Part shown: one piece after another, positions 10,686 through 20,944 of the stretch
Layout: every line of letters begins with the position of its first letter
Numbering within the stretch: the stretch's first letter is position 1
The notes under the pieces: model-generated
The model's database searches: none
Told to the model about the DNA's origin: nothing
Seen by the model: only the letters and a program-made list of their open reading frames with translations
Made by a program: the position numbers and the translations under genes
Origin: Blattamonas nauphoetae
Taxonomy: Eukaryota; Preaxostyla; Oxymonadida
Assembly (NCBI GenBank): GCA_033064195.1
Contig: JARBJD010000019.1
Coordinates: 310,001-374,000, forward strand
DNA: 64,000 nt
Direction: 5' to 3'

Positions 10686-11596
10686 TCAGGTTGGCTGCGG
10701 TGAAATACGTTCATCGGAAGGCGGAGAGTTGGGAGAAGTTGAGTCATCGTCGTCAGGTGATTCATTTGGAGTGATATCTTCGAAATTATCAACAAAACAA
10801 GGTGTGGATGCAAGAACTCTGGGAGGAGGAGGGGTAGGACGAAGTTTGGCTGGTTGGAAGAGAGGATCCATTCCATTGGGAATTTGGAGTGCTTGTGGCT
10901 GAATTGAGGGTTGATGTGGTTGTGTCTTGCGCATACTTTTAACAAAAACTGATGAATGTTTGTTGAATGTCAAAAAATAGAATTAAATCGGTTAAATCAA
11001 AGAAATGGGACAGACTTCCAACAAAACCCGACGTCTTGGAGCCAAACCTCGCGAGTTTATTAAGCCATTTGGGGAGAGGATAATGGTCCTTGAAAAGAAT
11101 GTGAGGGCTGCCCGAATAGATCAAACCTTGCCGCATAACCGATTTATGAAGTCTTCCGTGAAATCATGACAGTTGTGGTGGCAAAAATGATATTGCTGGG
11201 AAGGATACTCCCGAGACATCTGGGCGATGATTTGGCGGAGTTGGGCACGGGATATATGCGCTTCTCCAACATAATGACGTGATTTGAACTCGGTCCCTGG
11301 CCAGGAATGTCCTGGGGGTTGTGACCAGACACCTGTTCCAATCCTATCACCTCCAAAGGCCCATTCTAGATAGAAGATTATCAAATAATGGAAAAAATTG
11401 AATCGAACCTTCACCATCAATCTCGGTTCCACTGTGATAGACGCCCTAGTGATGATGGAGATTACGAAATAATGAAAGTTCGTACCCAACCAAAAGGGAG
11501 ATGTAATTCTCTCCCTTTGACAAATAGGGTGTAGATGTTCACCCACACACTAAAACTTGTTGGTTCATCAAGATCCAAAATCATGTGCGAAGTCAT
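10686..11596 (-). CDS. PPPDE (DeSI-type) thiol isopeptidase
   Basis: Five exons fit one frame: 11596-11486, 11445-11409, 11365-11127, 11088-11016 and 10948-10686. The product begins MTSHMILDLDEPTSFSV and carries the PPPDE fold: strand VNIYTLFVKG, catalytic-His segment GVYHSGTEIDGEEWAFGG, a VGEAHISRAQLRQII motif, and catalytic-Cys segment YHFCHHNCHDFTEDF. It closes with WLNKLARFGS, equivalent to the family's PxWINRLA. The His and Cys of the permuted papain-like dyad are both intact. Animal DeSI proteins remove SUMO and plant relatives act on ubiquitin, so a deconjugating role is inferred. The ~85-residue C-terminal tail is Pro/Ser/Asp-rich and disordered. The gene starts 64 bp downstream of the stop of the RCHY1-like ligase gene on the same strand. 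All four introns are short. Confidence 0.85.
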
Positions 11597-11659
11597 GGGA
11601 CGATCACTGTGTGTTTCTGAAATCCCTTTAGAAAGTCATCAAAGTGAAATGTTTGCTCT

Positions 11660-13099
11660 TCAATCATCAGGAGGTTGATCTGCTGGAGTGTCCGGAGTTT
11701 CGGGTTGTTTTTCGGCATCTGATTCTTCTTCGTCTTCAGACGACAAATCAGTATCCTTCTCAAACGGATTGCCAAAAACCAAAATTTCCTCGTCGCTCTC
11801 TTCCTCCAAAATCGCATCCTCCTCTTCCTCTTGCTCCACTTCTTCTCGCTCTGCTGGAGGTTCTCTGTTTTCCACGTCTTCGTTACGCTCTATTCGCTCT
11901 AAAACATGCAGAAATGGGTTTCTCATCGGTCCTGGAAGCCTTTGGACCAATTCACGAAAGGCTTCGTCTGGATTCTCGAGAAGATGATCAATTTCGGCTT
12001 GATCACGATCCGGGATGTCCGCTGGTTGTTCAACTGTCTCGTTCCTCCCTTCATCTTCATGGACTTCTTCTTCACTGTCTGCCTCGATATTTTCTGGTTG
12101 AGCAACAGCATCTGCTGTGGGATGTAGCTCAGCGTGAAGCTGTTCAAGAACTCTTCTCCGCTCATCCATCAACATTGCTTCCACGAGTTGTTGTCTTTCA
12201 TGTTGCTTAGCTTTCTGATCTTCGAGAAATTTGGCGATCGATTCGGTGAGCGGAGTTGAGCACAGTGGGCATCGGTAATTCCTTGAGCCGATCATCAAAT
12301 TCATGCAGGAAAGGTGAATATAGTGTCCGCATAATGCTTTCGAGAGTTGTTTGCGCGATGTGAAGAGATCCTCAAAGCAAACAGGGCAGGGATTCTTCAG
12401 AGCATTGTTCAGACACTGGTGATTTTCAAAAGATGAAATTGGGATGCAACAACAACACTTTGGACAATGGCGGATGAGTTCCTTCTTTCCGACACGGCAT
12501 AGGCCACCTTGAAAGATTTAGGTCAGAGAAAATGGCAGACATTCATCACAATGAAAGGCTTCGAAAAAAGGTGTTGCTACGATGAGTTTGCAGATATTGC
12601 AGCAATACAACCCAAACAGGGCTTGACAGTTTGAGCATTCTTGGGCAAAGGGGACTACGTGCCGGCATTGGTAGCAGAGGACATGCTGAATGTTGGATCG
12701 AGTGATGGTGTGGTCTTCAGCTTCATCGTGACAAACCCTACAGGGGTAGAACTTGTGGCATTCTGGGCATTCTACCTTGCAACCCCGAACATAGTGCTTG
12801 CAGCCAGGGAATATCTGAGGAATTGGATAAAATGATGTCTTGCTTGCTTTTCTAATTTCTTTATTCTCACTGAGTTCTCTCACAATGATTTCAGAGAGTT
12901 CAATTGGTGTGACTTCAATGCCTGGTTTGTTTTGGACTGACTGAAGTTTGACTGAAATGAGTGAACCTTGCGTCTTGAAAGAAACTGTTCGGGAGAAAAA
13001 AAGGAAGTAAACACTGAAAAACACACTTGAAACAAAAGATGGAGATAGATCTTGTTCTGTCAGGCATTGGGCAGTAGGTTCCTGACTGTCCGTTGACAT
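11660..13099 (-). CDS. RCHY1-like: RCHY1/PIRH2-like RING E3 ubiquitin ligase
   Basis: Three exons (13099-13027, 12984-12541, 12507-11660) give ~454 residues. Order: short N-terminal region; CHY zinc finger starting CKHYVRGCKVECPEC and continuing CRVCHDEAEDH, CYQC, CSNC; CTCHY finger (YCCNICKLI, FHCDEC, GLCRVGKKELIRHCPKC); RING (CPVCFEDLF...LCGHYIHLSC...CPLC); then a long Glu/Asp-rich tail absent from animal RCHY1. The CHY-CTCHY-RING order is diagnostic of the RCHY1/MIEL family, which ubiquitylates nuclear regulators. All RING ligands are visible, so it should be catalytically competent. The second intron splits a cysteine codon of the CTCHY finger, and splicing restores it, which confirms the junction. 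Nuclear/cytosolic location is inferred from homologues. Confidence 0.85.
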
Positions 13100-13194
13100 T
13101 GGACGAAGAAGATAGATCTAACCACAAGAAACGAAATGAAATGAACCAGAATAAAATGGACTTAAATGAATTGTCAAATCGCAAAAAATAGGCA

Positions 13195-15852
13195 TCATTC
13201 ATATTGAGGATGATGGCGTCCTATTTTTCCTTGAATTCGCACTCCAGACGGCGGTGGGAAAGGTGACGAATAAAACTCGGTATCTGCCATCCCATGATCC
13301 CCCTGATCCCAATCTCGAGAGACCATATTGTAAGGAGGGTTATCTTGGAATGCATACTGTTGAGGTGGACGACCATTGCGGGAATAAAGCGGGGAAGGAG
13401 CAGATTGTGGGTAGGCGGATGGGGTTTGGAGGGAATTATGTGAATCAAAGGCAGGAGATGGTTGGAACTGGAAGAGAGCTGGAAAAGACGAGAAAACAGA
13501 CTGGGAAGGGGGATGGGTGAGTTTCAGGGTGGGGACGAGGAGTTGTGAGAGCATGTGATTCCTGCATTGGGAGGGACGGGAAGGGAAAACTGGAAAGAAT
13601 CGAAAGGAAAGCAAAACAGACCCATCTCGTTGTTGCAAATGTTGAAATTGGGAAAGTGGGACGGGAAGAGCCATTGAGACTTGAATTTCTGGTTCGAACT
13701 GTCCTCGTCGGAATCTGTCGCTGTCTGGCTGTTGATAATCCCAGTCAGTGTCTCGCTCAGGTCGGTTGAGGGGAGAAGGGTGGGAAGAGGGAGAGATGAT
13801 GTGGTGGAGGTGAGTGGATGGGAGACGGATCGGCTGAGCGGGGGAATGTTGTGGGGCTGAGTGAGAGGAGGAGAGAAGAGTCGATGAGAAGGATGAGATG
13901 ATCAGAGAGAACGCAAAAATGAGAAGAGAAGAGAACACGAACATGAGAAGAGGAGAGAGTGGGAAGAGAGACAGACAGTGAATGGGATCGAATGGATAGT
14001 GTCGTGCTTGTCGACATGAATCGCAGAGTTTGGGTTGATTGGTCTGTTCTCTGTTTTGGAGTATCTTCTCCTCTTGTTCCTTCTCTGCCTCTCGACGACG
14101 TTCTGCTTCTTTAGCTTTTTCTTCTTCTTTTCTTCTTTCTTCTTCCTTTCTTTGTTTCTCTTCACGTCGCGTCTCCTCTCTCCTCCTCTCTTCTTCCTCT
14201 GCACGCTTTTCCTCTTCCATTCGTCGCTCCTCTTCCCTCAGCCTCCACCGCGAACCCCCTCCAAAGACAGCGTCTTCAATTTCTTTCATTCTTCGTCGTT
14301 CTTCCGCTTCCTCCTTCCTTAATCGTTCAAGTTTCCTTTCTTTCTCTTTCTGTCGCTCTTTCTCAATTGCGGCAGCTTCTCGTCTTTTCCTTTCCTCCTT
14401 TTCTCGCTTTCTCTGTTTTTCTTTTTCTTTGCGAATGGCTTCGGCTTCAGCTTGTTTTTTCTCCAGTTCAATCAACTTTTCCTCTTCCCGCCGCACCCAG
14501 AGCGCTTGTCCATCTAATCTCGCTTCTCGCTGCCGAATCATCTCAGTTTGTTGACTGGCGTACAATTTCTGGGAAGAGATGTGAAATGGAAACAGAATTG
14601 AGTCAGAAAATGGCGAAAAACAAACTTCGATCATCTCTTTCTCTTCTTTCAATTGCTGCAGCTTGGCAAGGAGATTTCGTTCACTTTCAGATGAATCATC
14701 ATGAGGCTGTTGCCTTTGAGGCGACAGCTTCTTCGTTTGTAGTTTCTTGGATGGTGAAGATTTCCTTGATTGAGTCCGTTTCTTTGGCTTTTTAAGAGAA
14801 TCTGTTCTCGTTATTTCCTTTTTTGTGTCCTTTTTTGGGATGTTTTCGTCCTTTTGTTTCAGTTTTTCAAGGGTTAATGCCAAATTCTGCATTTCTTTGA
14901 GGATCGCTAAATTTGCCTCTTCCTGTCGTTTCACTTCCATCTCACGCCGAGAAAGCTCCTCTTCATATGCAGATCTCGTTGTATCTGGATTGGAGTAGCG
15001 AGAGCTCAATGGATAAGCGCGTTCATGACGATTTATTGGGATCGAATGTTGAGGAGTATTTTGTCGCAAAGGACCTGGCTCATGTGAATAACTTGTTCTT
15101 GCAAAGTGACGAAGAGGACTATATGGTGAATTATTGGGTGAGTTTTGGGGATTTTGACTTTTGAGCGAGCTGTAGAATGACTGGCGTTCTTCGTTGATTC
15201 TCCGCGCAGCTATCAAAGGATGAGGATAATCATCAATCGAAGAAGTGACTGTTTTTGACAAATTTGAAGGTGATGACGAGATGTTTTGTGAGTGAGGTGA
15301 AGTCTGTGTTGGTGGACGGTGTCTTGTTGTGTGTTGTGTCGGTTGATGTGGGATTGGTTCGGGAATCGATGAGGACGGAGAAATGGGAGTATTTGGTGTG
15401 ATGTTATTCATTGAAGTCTCTTGTTGTGGGTTTGAAGGTGTGAGAATCGATTCGACGAATTGTGAAACTGGCGATTCAAATTTGTGTGTTGGTGAAGATG
15501 TTACGGGGTGATTTTGGTGAGATATGGATGCACTGGGACGAGAATTCGTCTGAGATTCCGGTGACATGAGATCATCTGTTGTATTGAGTGGCGAATTGGA
15601 TGGTTTTATCTGAGTGTGATGTGGACCAGAATTTGAAGGCGGTGTTGTTGATTCATTTCCCAAAAATGTTTGAAGTGGTGAATTCTGCGGAGGAGAGCGA
15701 TCTTTCGTCAAGGATGAGGGATGAGTGTGTTGAATGGATGTGAGAAGTGAATTTGCTTGGTTTTCCAATGGAGTATTCATGACAAGAGGATGTATAGCTC
15801 GAAGGATGGCCTCCAGCCGAATTGTCATCGATTCATCCGGTTGATCAGACAT
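13195..15852 (-). CDS. Long Arg/Glu-rich coiled-coil protein
   Basis: The 885-codon ORF is open end to end, but three segments look like introns without stops: 14625-14569 (57 nt), 13976-13857 (120 nt) and 13621-13562 (60 nt). Each has a family-like donor (GTTTGTTT, GTCTGTCT, GTCTGTTT) and a CAG acceptor, and each encodes an out-of-character hydrophobic or Ser/Phe-rich insertion. Removing them leaves ~806 residues: a Ser/Pro/Thr-rich N-terminus, a predicted coiled coil of ~220 residues rich in KEKE and RREE, and a Pro/Gln/Tyr-rich tail. No enzymatic motif is seen. The layout resembles centrosomal or cytoskeletal linker proteins, but I cannot name a family. It lies head-to-tail with the PHD gene upstream, separated by 170 bp. 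Confidence 0.65.
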   Translation of the reverse strand: MSDQPDESMTIRLEAILRAIHPLVMNTPLENQANSLLTSIQHTHPSSLTKDRSPPQNSPLQTFLGNESTTPPSNSGPHHTQIKPSNSPLNTTDDLMSPESQTNSRPSASISHQNHPVTSSPTHKFESPVSQFVESILTPSNPQQETSMNNITPNTPISPSSSIPEPIPHQPTQHTTRHRPPTQTSPHSQNISSSPSNLSKTVTSSIDDYPHPLIAARRINEERQSFYSSLKSQNPQNSPNNSPYSPLRHFARTSYSHEPGPLRQNTPQHSIPINRHERAYPLSSRYSNPDTTRSAYEEELSRREMEVKRQEEANLAILKEMQNLALTLEKLKQKDENIPKKDTKKEITRTDSLKKPKKRTQSRKSSPSKKLQTKKLSPQRQQPHDDSSESERNLLAKLQQLKEEKEMIEVCFSPFSDSILFPFHISSQKLYASQQTEMIRQREARLDGQALWVRREEEKLIELEKKQAEAEAIRKEKEKQRKREKEERKRREAAAIEKERQKEKERKLERLRKEEAEERRRMKEIEDAVFGGGSRWRLREEERRMEEEKRAEEEERRREETRREEKQRKEEERRKEEEKAKEAERRREAEKEQEEKILQNREQTNQPKLCDSCRQARHYPFDPIHCLSLFPLSPLLMFVFSSLLIFAFSLIISSFSSTLLSSSHSAPQHSPAQPIRLPSTHLHHIISPSSHPSPLNRPERDTDWDYQQPDSDRFRRGQFEPEIQVSMALPVPLSQFQHLQQRDGSVLLSFRFFPVFPSRPSQCRNHMLSQLLVPTLKLTHPPSQSVFSSFPALFQFQPSPAFDSHNSLQTPSAYPQSAPSPLYSRNGRPPQQYAFQDNPPYNMVSRDWDQGDHGMADTEFYSSPFPPPSGVRIQGKIGRHHPQYE

Positions 15853-16022
15853 GATATCTCAATATGACGAAGAATCAGACCATAACTTCAGTCGAACCAA
15901 TTTGTCTGTTGTCGATGACACTCACCTCCAGATTCCGGGGTTTTCAGAAAGTATAGAGGAAGAATTGGACAAATAGCGAATAAACTAAAACTAGATAACG
16001 TGAAATGAAGTGAAACAGGCTC

Positions 16023-18122
16023 CTAATTCTCACCATCCGATTCCCATGCTGCCTTGAACCCATCAGCTCGTCCAGCAGTCTGCACTTCAGTATGCACTTG
16101 TTGTGGGGTGGGCATGAATGACGGCACAGCGGCGCTCAGAGTGTGAGCCTGGCGAGCCATCGGGATTGGTGGAGCGATCCCGATTGTTTTGGGTACGTTC
16201 GGGTTTTGAGAATTCATTGTGGGGTAGTTCCATGGGATATTTCCGGGTGGGAAGGTGTAGTTAGCCGCCTCATTTCCAAGAACAGGGAAGGAGATTTGGG
16301 TATCTCTCATGTTGGATGGCGAGCGATACGCTGGGTCACTGGCTGAGAGGCGTGGAACATAAGTTGGTTCACGTTGAGCGGGGTATTGGCTTGGTTGCCC
16401 AGGAAGCGGGGTTCCTTGGGGCATGAACACTTGGCGGTTGTAGCGGGGTGGCGTTCCGTAATTATTTGTGTTGCGGGACTGGCGGGATTTGCCGGAACCT
16501 GATCGCTTCTTTTTGATTGGGTTTCCTTCAGCATCAATCACCTCTTCATCAAAGTCGTTGGCTGATCCATCTTCGGCATCGTCGTCGTCGAAGTAGCGTT
16601 CTTCGTCGTCAGTGTTGCGACGTTTCTTTGTCTTCCTGTCGCGGCGTTTGGCATTTGATTCGCTCTCTGAGTCTGGGTCTGAGCCTAATTCGCGGTCAAT
16701 CTCATCTTGAGTGAGGTACGACGACATGTTCGACGAGACGCGGGTGTTTCGAGCAGATGTGGTCTGTCTGGCTCCCTTAAAGCATTCACTAAGGGCAAGA
16801 CGTGGGTTCTGGTATTGGCCATGGGGGACTGGCTTGCTGAGTGTTCCTTGGCGAGCTGCAATTTTGAGGGCAGGGATGTCTTTGATGAGGAGAGCGAGAG
16901 GGTGTTGCTCGAGCAGTTCAGAGGTTTTGCGGAAGACTTTGAGGTCATGGTCGAAGTTGACAACGTATTTTTCATCCTCTGGGCACTGAGCAACCATGGG
17001 TGTGTGCGAATCGCAATAGTACGCAAAGAATTGCTCTTTTTCCAGCTGTGGAGATGGGAGGGCCTCCAACATGAAGCGGTCTGAAGAGAGATGTTTATTT
17101 AATGAGACGCATACTTCGTACACCACAGTGCAGATGAAGAGCTTTGCGGCATCCGATGTACGAGCAGACGACAGTTGCGCCGCTCTTCTGATCGCAGTAG
17201 CTGCATTGTTGCATTGAACGCTTCCTCGAAATAGAGTGGAGTTCAACACATCCTTGAGAGAAGGTGACCTGAGGTGTTTGAAAATAATGGGATCAAACTT
17301 CGGGGAGGTACAATGCACAGCATGTGTGGCAATATGTGCGAGGTTGGGTCAGTTCACTCAAAGCACCGCCAAGATGGCTGCAGATTTTGCATCGGCGCTT
17401 CTCATTTGGTTTTCCGCCTGGGAGTCGGGCGTTGTCCTTGTTTCTGATGAAATAATGATATAATACCGAAAAAATGAGTCCACATAATGGGAAAAATACA
17501 AGGACAATAAAAATGATCGAGAAATGCGGTAATATCGCTATTCAATTTGAGGCGGAGATGATCCATAATTCAAACCTGCATGGCCTGCAATACCACGAAT
17601 CCGCTTCTAATTCATCTGCACGAATTCCGTAGCATGAACAGTGCACTGCTACCTGGCATCCATCACAGTAAACAATAGGGTCTTCATCTGATGCTTCAAA
17701 GACACCGCAAACAGTGCAGGTTTGGTCTACATGAAGAGGAGGTATCATATATGAACAAGATGATGTCACATGAGAAGAGAGAAAAAAAGAAAGCGAGAGA
17801 AGAGGATTGGTCTGGAAAAAAAATTGCTCGGAGAAGAAATTTGAGATCTTCTGTTGGTTCAAACCGTCTTCGGCAATTTGATCGTCAAGCAAATCTGGGT
17901 CAGCTGGGATAAATGGCTGGGAGGACAGAATAAGTTGAATCGGAAATGATTTGTGAAATTCAAAATAAAAATTGATCGGCGGTGAAAAAAAGGAAATTGT
18001 GAGAGGTGTGCGGACGAGGTATCAAAATGGTGAAATCTCACAAAAGAAGGGAAAGACGTGGAGGAAGGAATGTGGAGGAAGATAGGTTTTCTGTATACTT
18101 TAGGAGTTTGTTGATCGCTCAT
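16023..18122 (-). CDS. PHD plus extended-PHD (ePHD) chromatin reader
   Basis: Exons that keep one frame: first exon from ~18122 (3' boundary uncertain), then 17916-17865, 17726-17576, 17443-17299, 17268-17124 and 17079-16023. A canonical PHD finger (CTVCGVFEASDEDPIVYCDG, CQVAVHCSCYGI, WYCRPC) is followed by a full ePHD: CKICSHLGGALSE, CHTCCALYLPEV, CSYCDQKSGATVVC, LHLHC, YYCDSH. Four introns fall between zinc ligands and splice into perfect spacing. This PHD-knuckle-ePHD order is that of JADE/BRPF/AF10-type histone readers, which bind unmodified H3. The C-terminal ~300 residues are low-complexity, with a basic/acidic stretch (KRRDRKTKKRR, DDDDAEDGS) that probably includes a nuclear signal, then Pro/Asn/Gln-rich sequence. 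No catalytic or bromodomain is present, so it is probably a scaffold or reader subunit. Confidence 0.8.
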
Positions 18123-18356
18123 GTCGTCAAGTTTATGCACAAATGATGGGCGAAAAAACCCGGAGAATGGTTTGATCAGAATGTGTCACTAAAATATCTT
18201 TAACTCGAATTGTTTTGAAGGGATTGATACATCCCGAACTTCTTTCACCTTTACAGCCGTTTCGATCCATTTAGAGGCGGAATCGTCCAAAAAATACAAG
18301 ATGACGCCTGAAAGTGTCTTCAGCCATATAATCGAAATGATTCATCAAATCTCGGA

Positions 18357-18662
18357 ATGAGTGTGCGATTGGATCAATTCATGATGAACCCGATACGTTC
18401 AAATCGCAATATCCGTCCTCTTCGATGCATTATCGATTCTGAGAACCGACACGACTCGACTCCCTGGTATGACTCCCAGATGAAGGAAAGAGCATTCTGT
18501 CGTGAGTACATTTTGGAAGATGAAATTAGCAAACGGGGTCTGAAAGGGAGACATGACAAATCAGGATTCAGTGTGTTTTCGAACAGCTCAGACGAGGATG
18601 CGAGAAACAGAAAGAATACCAGATTATTCACACTGTGCATATGGTTTTGTCCACATCTGTGA
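18357..18662 (+). CDS. Doubtful small ORF
   Basis: A 101-codon ORF sits alone in the ~750-bp divergent interval between the PHD gene and the eight-TM gene. It is polar and basic (NRNIRPLRCI, WYDSQMKERAF) and ends in a short hydrophobic stretch. I recognise no family and see no second copy. It could be a small protein, an exon of an unrecognised gene, or a chance ORF in regulatory sequence. Confidence 0.2.
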   Translation: MSVRLDQFMMNPIRSNRNIRPLRCIIDSENRHDSTPWYDSQMKERAFCREYILEDEISKRGLKGRHDKSGFSVFSNSSDEDARNRKNTRLFTLCIWFCPHL

Positions 18663-18876
18663 CCCGTACTGAGATGAAATGGTAGAAGATAGAGAGAAGG
18701 ACAAGCAATGGTCAAACGTCCTCCTTTTTTGGGATTAGTCAGAATGAAATCGAGTCGGAGGTTCGGAAGGAATCATGAAAACAACAGGAGAGTCAATATT
18801 GTCATTATTTTGACACATATTCAACACCACAGATTTCAAAATATTCATCATGGGCTAGGTGATCCATTCGTAAACG

Positions 18877-20694
18877 ATGGAGATTGCGGTTACGCGCACT
18901 CCGAAACCACCTCAAGAGGCCCATCCTCGCTATGTGCCTCAACCTTGTCTGTCCATTTCTTTCGTTTCACTATTCCACGACATTTCAGTCTCAAAAGGCG
19001 TTGTGATCCGAACAATTGTCTTTATGTCAATCTTTGCGTTGTTTTCATTCATGCTCATGTTATTTGGAGCGATTGGACCTTGGACTTATGGAAGTAATAT
19101 CTTCACGTCCATCTCACTCGTAATCATCGGCATTCTTGGGACAATCTTCTCCATTACACTCATTTTTCTGACCCCTCATGCTCATAAACATGCACAGCTC
19201 TTCGAGTTTTATTCTATTGGCATCGGATTTCTCCGTTTAACATCAACAGGAGCACTGTTCTTCGGAGTTCTTTGTATCCTCCACTCATTCATCGAACTAC
19301 GCTGGTTTATCAACGAAGGATACTATGAACGAGACAAAGGATTGAACCAACGATGGGTGGAAATATATGCAGACATGCCTGACTACAAATTGATGACAGA
19401 AAGAGATTCTGTTTACCCCAATCATATCCTCCTACTAACACGAGGGATCGCGGCATGTGCAGCCAGTCTAATCTTGTTCATCCTCACAAAACTGTTTCAG
19501 GTTGGGCACAATGAGCTTGAAAAAGATCGAGTATGCCTTCCACATTATCATCATTCCTCTCTTTCACTCATCGTACTATTTCTGCTTCCAGGCTCGTGGA
19601 TTCACCATATTTGCTCGCTTTGTCTTTCTAACATATGTTATCGCGATGCATATCTCGTATTATCCTGTTTTTGGTTCGATCGATCACATGGAAGCGGATG
19701 TCAACCGCGTCTTCTACTGGGTCACCATAACCATCTTTTCAGTCGTTATCCTCATCGAATTCATCTCTTTTGTTGTCATCATTGTCTTATTATCGACTGG
19801 TACTGTTGCCGATGCAGCCAACAATCTCCTCACCAAAGAACAGAAGGCCCAGATGGAAGCGGAAGGCGACCGAGAAGAAGAAATCAAAATGCACGTCTTG
19901 CACATGTCTCGCTACACATGCACATACAGGATCTTCAAATTTATCCCTGTCTTTCTCTGGGGCGCAATCCTTCTGCACATCACGTGCCAGTTCATTCTTG
20001 GGGCAGCTACTAACTACAGTAACAAGCAAGTTTATGAAGAAATCGAAAACGAAGTGCATTCTTTCCTGACAAACTGGGAGAAAGCTGATCTCGCCATGTC
20101 AACAGGCCAACGACTCGCACGTCCAGCTGTCTGTATTGATGTGTACTGGTCAGCCATTATTTTTGGTTTGCTCATTTATTGAGATATAATGTTATGGTTT
20201 TGCGAACTTTTCTCTTTTGATTAGGAACCACACTATGTTTCTTTATCTTCGAGTCTCTTCGTGATCGATCAAACACTGCTCGCTTCCTCAAATCATACAC
20301 TATCATCAATCCTGCTTCCGTCGTTTCCCCATCCCATTCTTCCCGAACTCCCTCGAGCAGAAACAGCAATCGTTCCACAACATCCCACTCTCCATCCACA
20401 CGCAATCCACGCGGGAGCCAGGTCATTAACATCACAAATGTGCATCCTGCCTACGTTGTCCAGACCCTCAATCCGCTCGGACAGCCTGAAGTCGAAATGA
20501 ACGAAGAATTCCGGATCCCATCCCGATTGCATGGAACCAATGAGTATATCCAGAACGACACGAGGACAGAGGATGTACAACATCAGACAGAGAATATTCC
20601 TCCGCACAGTATCGCTGTTGGGCGCCAGTCACCAGAATGGAACATCAACCCACTGAACGTGAATGGCCCAGTGCCGAAGGAAGTGATCAGATGA
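18877..20694 (+). CDS. Eight-TM integral membrane protein, unknown family
   Basis: Three exons: 18877 to ~19500, resuming after TTCCAG at ~19592, and resuming after GATTAG at ~20220 to 20694; both joins restore frame (LFQ-ARGFTIFARF and AIIFG-TTLCFFIFES). The product has about eight hydrophobic segments, a large loop after TM4 (FINEGYYERDKGLNQRW), a cytosolic helix after TM6 (AANNLLTKEQKAQMEAE), and a ~150-residue Ser/Thr/Asn-rich C-terminal tail. The layout resembles seven- or eight-helix receptors or channel-like proteins, but no conserved signature is recognised. The ATG at 18877 opens a proline-rich N-terminus directly before TM1. It is convergent with the TmcB-like gene, 250 bp apart. 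Confidence 0.7.
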
Positions 20695-20944
20695 AAAATG
20701 GAATATATTGATAGTTTTTGAGTTGTTATGTCTTCTTTTACCCCCACTGAGATGAAGCTTGTTTTTCGACTCGTGGTTGTCTTCATTGACTCTCACTTCA
20801 AGAGATGCTTTTTTAGAATGAAAGAAGACACATGAAAGGGCCGTAACAACAAAGTTGTATGGTTTCGGTCAATGAACAGAAAGGCGTGTTCTGTGTAGAT
20901 TTCAGAGGTATTATTGTATCCCCTAAGAAAAAATAGAATAAAAC

